Source: Bifidobacteriaceae bacterium
Lineage (GTDB): Bacteria; Actinomycetota; Actinomycetes; Actinomycetales; WQXJ01
Assembly: GCA_031278675.1 (NCBI GenBank)
Contig: JAITJY010000231.1
Coordinates: 1-5,438 of the forward strand
Length of the DNA: 5,438 nt
Reading direction: 5' to 3'
Shown: positions 1 through 5,291 of the stretch, one piece after another
How positions within the stretch are numbered: position 1 is the first letter of the stretch
Layout of the letters: each line of letters starts with the position of its first letter
Translations under genes and position numbers: made by a program
The notes under the pieces: model-generated
Told to the model about the DNA's origin: nothing
What the model saw: only the letters and a program-made list of their open reading frames with translations
The model's database searches: none

Positions 1-428
1 TTGTTTGCCGCCTGCACGCTGCTGCCGATGGCGGCAATGTCTGAGCCGCCCGTCCTTGATACCTTGCCCTTTTCCAGAACGATTACGCTCGCGTTCTCGT
101 CGCTGGCTGAAAGCGCCGCCGTAAGGCCGCCGATGCCGCCGCCGACTACAACGAAGTCCGCCTCAACAGTCCGGTCGATTGCGGAGTCGGCAATCGGCTC
201 GGGTGGAGTGTAGAAGCTCAGTTCGGCGCACTGCCCAGCCGACGCCGCGCCCGGGCCGCCGCTGGTGTTGCCAGAGCTGGCACCTGTACTGACGCCGCCG
301 GACGGCGCACAGCCGCTTATGACAGCTCCGGCACCGACCGCAGTTGCCGCCGCGCTGCCGAGCAGGAACCGCCGCCGCGAGATATCCTGGCCACGGCTCT
401 TGTTGTTATCTCTATTTCGAATGCTCAT
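1..428 (-). CDS. Tat-exported lipoprotein flavoprotein (FAD-dependent reductase family), N-terminal part
   Basis: Partial gene; the first 142 codons are visible and the reading frame runs off position 1. The start ATG (428-426) is preceded by AAGGA at 438-434 with 5 nt spacing. Residues 17-22 (SRRRFL) form a twin-arginine motif, followed by a hydrophobic Ala/Gly stretch and a lipobox VISGC ending at Cys40, so the product should be folded, exported by Tat and lipid-anchored. A Gly/Ser/Ala-rich tether (about 43-66) leads to a Rossmann FAD-binding motif, VVVGGGIGG (93-101), with the ribose-binding acidic residue at Glu119 in VLEKG and a following GGSD turn typical of the fumarate reductase flavoprotein superfamily. 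The catalytic half lies outside the window, so no substrate can be named. It starts 35 nt after the stop of the upstream flavoprotein, which suggests one transcript. The two proteins share the plan but differ clearly in signal, tether and FAD motif, so they are not a recent duplication. Confidence 0.88.
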   Translation of the reverse strand, partial: MSIRNRDNNKSRGQDISRRRFLLGSAAATAVGAGAVISGCAPSGGVSTGASSGNTSGGPGAASAGQCAELSFYTPPEPIADSAIDRTVEADFVVVGGGIGGLTAALSASDENASVIVLEKGKVSRTGGSDIAAIGSSVQAAN

Positions 429-433
429 GTTGT

Positions 434-438
434 TCCTT
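434..438 (-). promoter_or_regulatory. Ribosome binding site of the second flavoprotein
   Basis: The minus strand reads AAGGA, 5 nt before ATG 428-426. It supports this ATG as the start and places it just before the twin-arginine signal. It lies in the only 35-nt gap between the two flavoprotein genes, in which I see no terminator hairpin. Confidence 0.7.
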
Positions 439-463
439 ATCTCTTAAATGGCGAATTACTGGG

Positions 464-2161
464 TCAGCGCGCGGCTACGTTGCGGCCTGCGAAATACCCG
501 TGGACTGTGCCGTAGGCGTTAGTCATGCCGCCAAAGGAGCCTTCATAGCCCGCTCCGAAACGCTGCCCGACAGTGTTTCCTGCCGCATATAGGCCTGGAA
601 TCGGCAATCCATCAGAGCCCAGCACTTGCAACTTAGCGTTGCAGCGCACACCGCCCATTGTCACGCAGCAGTACATGACCTGCCGATCAGCGTAGAACGG
701 TCCCGTCTTGACTGGCTTCATGTACTTGGCGAGTTTGCCGAAGTCCTCATCAAGGCCTGCGGCGCATAGCTCGTTGTAGCGATCCACGGTCGCGGTCAAG
801 ACGTCCGGAGCTACGCCGATCACCTCAGCCAGTTCCTCAATGCTGTCAGCCTTGGGGCCACCTTGGAGCAACTGGTACTGCTCGTCGGAGAAGGGGTTGA
901 CTGGGTCGCCGGTTTCATCAACGGCGACGTTGGTAGATCCGAGTCCGCTCGTCGCGTAGTCGTCCGGGATGATCGCCCAGTAGGTCAGGTCATCGCCGGG
1001 CTGCTCGCACAGCAGATCGGCGTAGCACAGCATTGACTGGGCCTCGTTCACGAACCTCAAGCCAGCTTGGTTGACCGCCAAGAAGGGGACTCCCATGATA
1101 GTTGCCTGCGCGTACTCGTTGTGGGGGTTGGGGTACTGCTCCATGGCGGCGCCAATCCGGCACATCATTTGGTGACCTTCCCCGTTGTCCAGAGGCTCTG
1201 CCGGAGCTTCAGGCATGAACACCCCGCCAATGTTGTTAGTAGCGAACATCTTGGCGATCTTCGGCTTGAGGAATGTGTTACACATCTCGGAGTTCGAACC
1301 GAAACTGCCAGAGGCCATGACAACGCCTTTGGCTGCGGTGTATCGCGTGTACTTACCGTCGGCACCCTGCGCGATAACTCCGACGACGTTCCCAGTGTCG
1401 TCTTGGAGGATCTTCACGACCTTCATTTGGAAACGGATGTCCCCGCCGTTGGCCGTGATGAAGTGGTGCAGTAACGTGAGCCAGTCACCCATGTTTGACG
1501 GGACGTCTTGGGTGCCAAAGTAGACGCCAGTATTGCGAAACAGGCAAATCTCGGGATCTGGTGACTGTTCTCTGAACGCGGTCACGTAGACCGGCTTGTC
1601 CAACTGGCCGCCGCCTGTCGGGTCGGGCTTGATGACGTGCTCGATCAGCCAATCGAGGACCTCGCCGCTGTGGAAGGCCCAGAGTGCGACTAAGGATGTG
1701 TTGGCCGTAAAATTAGACTGCCGCACAAGCTCATAAAGCATCTGAATGGGATCGTACTGGTCAAGACCCTGATCAAGTTGGAACTTCGAATTCAGCATGG
1801 AGCAGGCCGGGCCCCCGATGTGATTGGTGACACCCTTGTCCAAGACCGTGACGCTCGCACCCGAGTCCAATGCAGCTGCTGCCGCAACAGACCCGGCGAT
1901 GCCGCAGCCCACGACAATCACATCGGTGTTCACCGCAGCCGAGATGTCCTCCTCGGCGATTTCTGGGTCCTCGCCGATCCAGGCCGACGATCCGACGCCG
2001 GGACACTTGGTCTCGGCCTCTACCGTACTTCCGTTCTCACTTGGCGCCTCGGCGGGGCTGCAGCCACTTACAGAGGCCATAGTCACCGCAGCGGCCGCCG
2101 AGCCAAACCCCATGAACTGCCTCCGCGACAGCACGAACTTTCCGTCATGGCTTTCCGACAT
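464..2161 (-). CDS. Tat lipoprotein FAD-dependent oxidoreductase of the fumarate reductase / KstD-like superfamily
   Basis: A complete 565-aa protein. I chose ATG 2161-2159 because AAAGGA lies 5 nt upstream and it puts the twin-arginine signal near the N-terminus; an in-frame ATG at 2242 would add 27 residues before the signal. Residues 12-17 (SRRQFM) are the Tat motif and VSGC (31-34) is the lipobox, so the enzyme is probably anchored at the outer face of the membrane by Cys34. The FAD-binding Rossmann motif VVGCGIAG is at 83-90 with Asp108 in VLDKG. A second FAD segment, ASGSFGSN (283-290), the family signature LRFVNE (368-373) and a C-terminal FAD clamp LYAAGN (524-529) follow. The family transfers hydride between FAD and C=C or C-C bonds. 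The fumarate reductase Arg after the RF.NE signature, and the His and Arg near the C-terminus, are not apparent by eye. AAGN and GAGYEG (536-541) recall ketosteroid dehydrogenase-like members. No haem (CxxCH) or FMN domain is present, so an electron partner must be encoded elsewhere. The substrate is unknown. Confidence 0.9.
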   Translation of the reverse strand: MSESHDGKFVLSRRQFMGFGSAAAAVTMASVSGCSPAEAPSENGSTVEAETKCPGVGSSAWIGEDPEIAEEDISAAVNTDVIVVGCGIAGSVAAAAALDSGASVTVLDKGVTNHIGGPACSMLNSKFQLDQGLDQYDPIQMLYELVRQSNFTANTSLVALWAFHSGEVLDWLIEHVIKPDPTGGGQLDKPVYVTAFREQSPDPEICLFRNTGVYFGTQDVPSNMGDWLTLLHHFITANGGDIRFQMKVVKILQDDTGNVVGVIAQGADGKYTRYTAAKGVVMASGSFGSNSEMCNTFLKPKIAKMFATNNIGGVFMPEAPAEPLDNGEGHQMMCRIGAAMEQYPNPHNEYAQATIMGVPFLAVNQAGLRFVNEAQSMLCYADLLCEQPGDDLTYWAIIPDDYATSGLGSTNVAVDETGDPVNPFSDEQYQLLQGGPKADSIEELAEVIGVAPDVLTATVDRYNELCAAGLDEDFGKLAKYMKPVKTGPFYADRQVMYCCVTMGGVRCNAKLQVLGSDGLPIPGLYAAGNTVGQRFGAGYEGSFGGMTNAYGTVHGYFAGRNVAAR

Positions 2162-2166
2162 GAGCT

Positions 2167-2172
2167 TCCTTT
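2167..2172 (-). promoter_or_regulatory. Ribosome binding site that decides the flavoprotein start
   Basis: The minus strand reads AAAGGA, 5 nt before ATG 2161-2159. No comparable motif precedes the in-frame ATG at 2242-2240. This favours the shorter, 565-residue product that starts eleven residues before the twin-arginine motif. Confidence 0.75.
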
Positions 2173-2185
2173 CCCACCGAGGGCT

Positions 2186-2206
2186 TTCGGCCCGTTCTTG
2201 GCCGAA
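2186..2206 (-). promoter_or_regulatory. Leader hairpin upstream of the first flavoprotein
   Basis: A perfect 7-bp stem (TTCGGCC / GGCCGAA) closes a 7-nt loop. It ends 24 nt before the start codon and 13 nt before the Shine-Dalgarno site, so it would lie in the 5' untranslated leader. No U-run follows, so it does not look like an attenuator. It could stabilise the mRNA or be a DNA dyad for a regulator. The structure is seen in the sequence; the role is inference. Confidence 0.35.
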
Positions 2207-2422
2207 GACACTAACCCGCAACGCTGCGCGCTTGCCCAGCAATGTTCACTGACACTAAGCGGGAACTCACCCCTTGGCATCCGCCAAAACCTATGATTCT
2301 CCTTGTCGTCGCATAACAGGAAACATATGACGGTCCCTGTTCGCTGGCCTTTCCCAGCCCGAATGGTCCAATAGCCGACACGTAGAACCCATCCGTTGGG
2401 GAGAGAAGAGTCCCAGTCCCAT

Positions 2423-2435
2423 GACTGTCTCAGTC
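2423..2435. promoter_or_regulatory. Candidate operator: palindrome GACTG-TCT-CAGTC
   Basis: A perfect 5-bp inverted repeat with a 3-bp spacer, centred at 2429, about 270 bp upstream of the flavoprotein start. Its centre is 20 bp, or two helical turns, from the next palindrome at 2444-2454. That phasing would suit a dimeric activator such as a LuxR protein, but short palindromes arise by chance and no consensus is known for this subfamily. Confidence 0.25.
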
Positions 2436-2443
2436 GCGAATGC

Positions 2444-2454
2444 TAGCGAAGCTA
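2444..2454. promoter_or_regulatory. Candidate operator: palindrome TAGC-GAA-GCTA
   Basis: A perfect 4-bp inverted repeat with a 3-bp spacer, centred at 2449. It sits on the same helical face as the palindrome at 2423-2435 and has the same spacer length, although the arm sequences differ. It is a weak candidate for a regulator site. Confidence 0.2.
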
Positions 2455-2484
2455 CCCCAGTTGCCCCGCGCCCTGACGCGGTCG

Positions 2485-2504
2485 CTGCGGAAAGCCTTCC
2501 GCAG
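2485..2504 (-). terminator. Possible transcription terminator or 3' hairpin of luxR
   Basis: A perfect 8-bp stem (CTGCGGAA / TTCCGCAG) with a 4-nt loop lies 41 nt after the luxR stop codon in the direction of transcription. No U-tract follows it, so it is not a canonical intrinsic terminator. It may act with Rho, or protect the 3' end of the mRNA. Confidence 0.35.
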
Positions 2505-2545
2505 GGCGTTCCTGTCACCAGGCAGGTAGGACCGCATCACGGCCG

Positions 2546-4069
2546 TCACCTGCGAAGTCGCTGGTCACCAACCTCCGGCTGACCATTAGCGGCAGTCTCT
2601 AATGCGGTGATGAGTTCCTGCCGGTTGTGGACGCCGAGCTTCTGGTAAATGTGCCTCAGGTGCGTCGAAGCCGTTCCCTCGGCAATGTGCAACTCCCTCT
2701 GAATGAAAGGTAAACTTCGCCCCTTTCCCAGCAGCAGCGCCACCTCCAGTTCGCGCTCGGTTAGCCCCCGCTCTTGCCTCAGGAAGTGGCGGACAGGCTC
2801 TTGGTCCTGCGAAGTCAGGTTCCGGCGGTTCGGGGACGGCGTCAGTCCCCAGTTCGTCGACACGTCCTTCGGATCCAAGACAAAGACGGCCAAGAGGAAC
2901 AGCAGTGTGATCGCCACCATGATCACAGATGCCCACGGGATCACGCTGTTGGCAATCGCCGAGGTCAGTCGCGGCATAACCGAAGCACTGAGCGCCACTG
3001 GCAACGAGAAACAGGCCATGCTAACGCCGAAAATCAGGGGGACTGAGGAGTGGTTTAGAGTGACGATGCGAACTGAGTACATCCACGACAGCGCACGCAA
3101 ACAGCAAAACGCCGCGCAGAAGAAGCCGTACCCCAGGAAGAGAGAGGCATCGAATAGGGCGGTAATCGCAAGGCCAAGAACCATTGTGAGCAGAACTGTG
3201 CGCATCGCCAGCCCTTCGCGCTTGAGCAAGCCTGGCGCCGCTCCGTCTCCATTTTGGGTAAGCGCCCAGAGCATCGCTGATAGAAGCACCACCCCTATTG
3301 AACCACCGGCCACATAGAGACCGCCCATTTTCCGGAAACCCGCGTCGTCAAGCACTGATGTTATGAGATTCCGGAAGACCTCTCCCATAACAGCGCAGAG
3401 AAAGGCCACCGCGAGCGGCAATATGACCTTCTTGGAGTGCTTCTTTTGTCGGTCGGAGCCAGCCACCATGTTGCGCGGATGGGGCTGTTTGGCTTTCAGG
3501 CAGGCCAGCATGATGCCAGAAATAATCGGCAAGGCGACGGTGCCGGCAATAGCGAGGGTAGGCGGCAGAGCTCCCACTGCGAAGTAGAAAATAGCTGATG
3601 TAATGAGCGCACAGTTCATCGTCAGCACGGCCATTTGCTCGCCGAGTCTGCACAGCTCGTCCGCCCATATCAGGACCAGACACGCGCCGGCGCAGCCCGT
3701 CAGGGCGGCGCCCGCGAGTCCGGCATAGAGAGCAAGAACGCCGTTGGTATCTGCCAGAAGCGAACTGAACGGAATGAGGGCCGTTCCAATGGCCGCGATC
3801 GCCGTAGTGATTGAGAGACTGTGCTGTCGGCGAAGAAGACTCTGCGCAGATCGCGACAGCGCGGCGGCCAATAGAAAGGTTAGCGCCTGAGCCCATGATG
3901 TCCAGATCCAGATATCGCGAGCGTGCCGAGCCGCGCCATCCGATTGGGGTAGCAGATGCAAGCAGTAAAAGGACGCCGAAGTCCATGCCCAAAACAGGCT
4001 CAGACCGAGGATGGCCAATGCTCGTTTCCGAACAAGTGTGAACAGCCGACTCTGTTGAGTGTCAACCAT
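2546..4069 (-). CDS. Membrane-anchored LuxR-family transcriptional regulator (about 12 TM plus HTH)
   Basis: A 507-aa protein in two parts. Residues about 15-398 contain roughly twelve hydrophobic segments (near 17-33, 55-71, 87-103, 110-133, 146-167, 170-191, 213-233, 250-270, 289-307, 310-330, 342-365, 375-398) with a basic cytoplasmic loop at about 199-214, as in an MFS-like transporter fold. A linker (about 400-430) leads to a LuxR/GerE helix-turn-helix at about 435-491, starting GLTERELEVALLLGKG and including HIAEGTASTHLRHIYQKLGV with the usual Thr/Ser-rich recognition helix. No receiver or autoinducer-binding domain is present. This architecture is common in Eggerthellaceae next to respiratory reductase genes. 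A ligand probably binds the membrane domain and alters DNA binding by the tethered HTH (inference). It is co-directional with the two flavoproteins, 384 bp upstream of the first, which are its most likely targets. The start at 4069 is supported by a threefold CAGGA motif just upstream. Confidence 0.9.
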   Translation of the reverse strand: MVDTQQSRLFTLVRKRALAILGLSLFWAWTSASFYCLHLLPQSDGAARHARDIWIWTSWAQALTFLLAAALSRSAQSLLRRQHSLSITTAIAAIGTALIPFSSLLADTNGVLALYAGLAGAALTGCAGACLVLIWADELCRLGEQMAVLTMNCALITSAIFYFAVGALPPTLAIAGTVALPIISGIMLACLKAKQPHPRNMVAGSDRQKKHSKKVILPLAVAFLCAVMGEVFRNLITSVLDDAGFRKMGGLYVAGGSIGVVLLSAMLWALTQNGDGAAPGLLKREGLAMRTVLLTMVLGLAITALFDASLFLGYGFFCAAFCCLRALSWMYSVRIVTLNHSSVPLIFGVSMACFSLPVALSASVMPRLTSAIANSVIPWASVIMVAITLLFLLAVFVLDPKDVSTNWGLTPSPNRRNLTSQDQEPVRHFLRQERGLTERELEVALLLGKGRSLPFIQRELHIAEGTASTHLRHIYQKLGVHNRQELITALETAANGQPEVGDQRLRR

Positions 4070-4071
4070 GA

Positions 4072-4086
4072 TCCTGTCCTGTCCTG
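4072..4086 (-). promoter_or_regulatory. Triple tandem Shine-Dalgarno repeat of luxR
   Basis: The minus strand reads CAGGA three times in direct tandem, ending 2 nt before ATG 4069-4067. The last AGGA is too close for optimal pairing (2 nt), the middle one has ideal spacing (7 nt) and the first is at 12 nt. The middle copy is probably the working site. A 5-bp tandem array such as this can gain or lose a unit by slippage, changing the spacing and so the translation rate. Confidence 0.6.
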
Positions 4087-4097
4087 TCGTTGAGTTG

Positions 4098-4110
4098 AGC
4101 CGGGCCGGCT
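4098..4110. promoter_or_regulatory. Palindrome AGCCGG-G-CCGGCT upstream of luxR
   Basis: A perfect 6-bp inverted repeat about one base, centred at 4104, 28 bp upstream of the luxR start. It could be an operator (for example for autoregulation) or a short GC hairpin in the leader. No U-run follows on the minus strand, so it is not a clear terminator for the transposase transcript. Confidence 0.3.
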
Positions 4111-4123
4111 TGTTGGCGCCCGT

Positions 4124-4136
4124 TCCGTGTGACGGA
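4124..4136. promoter_or_regulatory. Palindrome TCCGT-GTG-ACGGA upstream of luxR
   Basis: A perfect 5-bp inverted repeat with a 3-bp spacer, centred at 4130, 26 bp from the neighbouring palindrome at 4098-4110. It lies in the 102-bp gap between the insertion sequence and luxR, where the luxR promoter should be. An operator role is inference. I saw no matching copy in front of the flavoprotein operon. Confidence 0.27.
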
Positions 4137-4171
4137 TCCTTACCGGGCGGAAGTCTTGGTGAGAACCTGGT

Positions 4172-4200
4172 GTTGCGTTAGGTTAGTTGTTGATGGTTTG
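4172..4200 (+). repeat. Terminal inverted repeat of the IS630 element, luxR-proximal end
   Basis: It matches the reverse complement of 5262-5290 at 23 of 29 positions without gaps, the first eight being identical (GTTGCGTT). The transposase stop codon (4180-4178) lies inside it, so the coding region extends to the very tip of the element. Confidence 0.8.
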
Positions 4201-5239
4201 TTAGCGGGAGGACTTGTGGGGCGGTTTTGGTCCATTTGAATGGCTGGCAGTCTTTGTTGTAGTGGTCGACGAACCGTCTGAGTGCTTGGTTGAGTTGTTG
4301 GACGGACTTGAAGACGCCGCGTTTGAGGGATTGACGTTGGACAATCCCGAAGAAGATCTCGACCTGGTTGAGCCAGGAAGCGTGACTCGGGGTGAAGTGG
4401 ACGTGGATGCGGGGGTTTGCGGCGAGCCACGCTTGGACGTCTTTTTGTTTGTGGGTCGAGTAGTTGTCGGTGACCAGGTGGAGGTCGCCTTCGGGGTGGG
4501 CGCGGGCGACTTGTTTGAGGAACGCGAGGAACTCTGTGGCGCCGTGGCGAGGCTGGACGGGGGAGGTGAGTTTCCTGGTGGCGGTGTTCAGCGCGGCGAT
4601 CAGCGTGGTGGTGGGGTGGCGCGTGTGGCCGGGGCTGCCGCGCTCGGTTTTTCCCGGGCTCGTCGCTAGCAGCGGCGCGGTCGGGTCCAGCGCCTGGATC
4701 TGGGGCTTGACGTCTATGGAGAGGACGATGGCGTCTGCGGGCGGGTCCAGGTAGAGCCCGACCACGTCGACGACTTGGGTTTCCAGTTCCGGGTCGGTAG
4801 AGAACTTGAACGCGCCCCGCCGGCGGGGCTGGACCCCGAACTCCTTCCAGACCGCCGCCACCTCGGCGTTGGAGATCCCCAGTTTCTTGCCCAACGCCCT
4901 GGTCGACCAGTGCGAGATGCCATAAGACTTTGGCGGCGGCCTGAGCGTCTCATAGACCACCTTGGCGCGGTCCACCACCCGGGGCCGGCCCGGCCTGGCC
5001 CGGTCCTCCAAACCAGCCAGGCCCTCCGCCAGGTACCTGGCCCGCCACGCCTTGACCGTGTTCACCGAACAGCCCGCCACCTCGGCGGCCCGGCTGTTCG
5101 CCACCCCGTCCGCAGCCATCAGCACAATCCGGGCCCTCTTCGCCGCCTCCGCCCGCACGCTCGCCGAACGGACGGTCTTCTCCAAAACCTCCCGGTCGCT
5201 GTCCGGCAACACCAGCGCCGGAGCCGGTCTGTTAGGCAC
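4178..5239 (-). CDS. IS630-family transposase (DDE superfamily)
   Basis: A 353-aa protein starting at GTG 5239-5237; the only nearby ATG (5246) is out of frame and closes after four codons. The N-terminal part (about 27-90) is a helix-turn-helix DNA-binding region with AAEVAGCSVNTVKAWRARYL (51-70) and the GRPR turn (84-87), followed by a second winged-helix-like region to about 135. The catalytic core has Asp176 in LSIDVKPQ, Asp258 in LVTDNYSTH and Glu294 in SWLNQVEIFF, with 35 residues between the last two, as expected for the IS630/Tc1 group. The C-terminal PFKWTKTA (333-340) is also typical. Family members cut and paste the element into TA sites. All three acidic residues are present and no frameshift is seen, so it may be active. 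Its Shine-Dalgarno site is weak. The stop falls inside the left terminal repeat. Transcription runs towards luxR. Confidence 0.93.
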   Translation of the reverse strand: MPNRPAPALVLPDSDREVLEKTVRSASVRAEAAKRARIVLMAADGVANSRAAEVAGCSVNTVKAWRARYLAEGLAGLEDRARPGRPRVVDRAKVVYETLRPPPKSYGISHWSTRALGKKLGISNAEVAAVWKEFGVQPRRRGAFKFSTDPELETQVVDVVGLYLDPPADAIVLSIDVKPQIQALDPTAPLLATSPGKTERGSPGHTRHPTTTLIAALNTATRKLTSPVQPRHGATEFLAFLKQVARAHPEGDLHLVTDNYSTHKQKDVQAWLAANPRIHVHFTPSHASWLNQVEIFFGIVQRQSLKRGVFKSVQQLNQALRRFVDHYNKDCQPFKWTKTAPQVLPLTNHQQLT

Positions 5240-5261
5240 ACCCCATTATCGCAAACACACC

Positions 5262-5290
5262 CAACCCGTCAACTATTTACCCAACGCAAC
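5262..5290 (-). repeat. Terminal inverted repeat of the IS630 element, vapC-proximal end
   Basis: This is the partner of 4172-4200 (23 of 29 matches when reversed and complemented). It lies between the transposase start and the vapC stop codon, and its outer tip is one base from the vapC stop codon. It probably also contains the transposase promoter, but I see no strong -35/-10 pair. Confidence 0.8.
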
Positions 5291-5291
5291 G

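Larger units (their letters stand above)
2162..2545 (-). other. 384-bp intergenic regulatory region between luxR and the flavoprotein operon
   Basis: I see no credible gene here. The region holds, in transcription order, a hairpin behind luxR (2504-2485), two short palindromes (2454-2444 and 2435-2423), a tandem AGTCCC pair (2409-2420 on the plus strand), a hairpin close to the flavoprotein start (2206-2186) and its Shine-Dalgarno site. GACACTAA occurs twice (2207-2214 and 2251-2258), but an 8-bp repeat is expected by chance at this length. I could not place a convincing -35/-10 pair. The length of the gap suggests that the flavoprotein operon has its own promoter, separate from luxR, presumably the one LuxR controls. 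Confidence 0.55.
4172..5290 (-). mobile_element. IS630-family insertion sequence, apparently complete (about 1.12 kb)
   Basis: Imperfect terminal inverted repeats bound one intact DDE transposase gene, and the length is usual for IS630. The outermost 8 bp (GTTGCGTT) are identical at both ends. IS630 elements insert at TA and duplicate it. On the vapC side a TA lies two bases outside the repeat (5293-5294, part of the vapC stop codon); the equivalent place on the luxR side reads TG (4168-4169), so a clean TA duplication is not visible. Outside the repeats CCTGGT and the reverse complement of 5291-5296 (CCTAGC) still agree at four of six bases, so the exact ends are uncertain by a few bases. 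Confidence 0.85.

Noticed and set aside
464..2161. Naming the flavoprotein fumarate reductase (frdA/ifcA) or urocanate reductase (urdA)
   Set aside because: The superfamily is clear, but the expected catalytic Arg and His residues are not visible and there is no FMN or haem domain, so a substrate-specific name is not supported.
2162..2242. N-terminal extension of the flavoprotein to an in-frame ATG at 2242
   Set aside because: It would place 27 residues of non-signal sequence before the start, pushing the Tat motif inward, and it has no ribosome binding site; ATG 2161 has a good one.
2207..2258. Direct repeat GACACTAA (2207-2214 and 2251-2258) as a regulator site
   Set aside because: One 8-bp repeat is expected by chance in a gap of this size, and the flanks do not match.
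1778..2296. A 172-codon open frame on the plus strand antisense to the flavoprotein start
   Set aside because: It covers the Tat signal and FAD motif of the real gene and shows no domain of its own.
2291..2518. A 75-codon open frame on the minus strand in the luxR-flavoprotein gap
   Set aside because: No recognisable domain, low-complexity GC-driven composition, overlap with the hairpin and palindromes, and no convincing ribosome binding site.
2703..3317. A 204-codon open frame on the plus strand inside luxR
   Set aside because: Antisense shadow of a clear membrane/HTH protein in GC-rich DNA; its translation is rich in Ser/Arg with no domain.
3348..3992. A 214-codon open frame on the minus strand overlapping luxR in another frame
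   Set aside because: Out-of-frame shadow; the luxR frame shows coherent membrane helices across the same bases.
4214..4669. A 151-codon open frame on the plus strand inside the transposase
   Set aside because: Antisense shadow of the intact DDE transposase; Gly/Val/Asp-rich translation without motifs.
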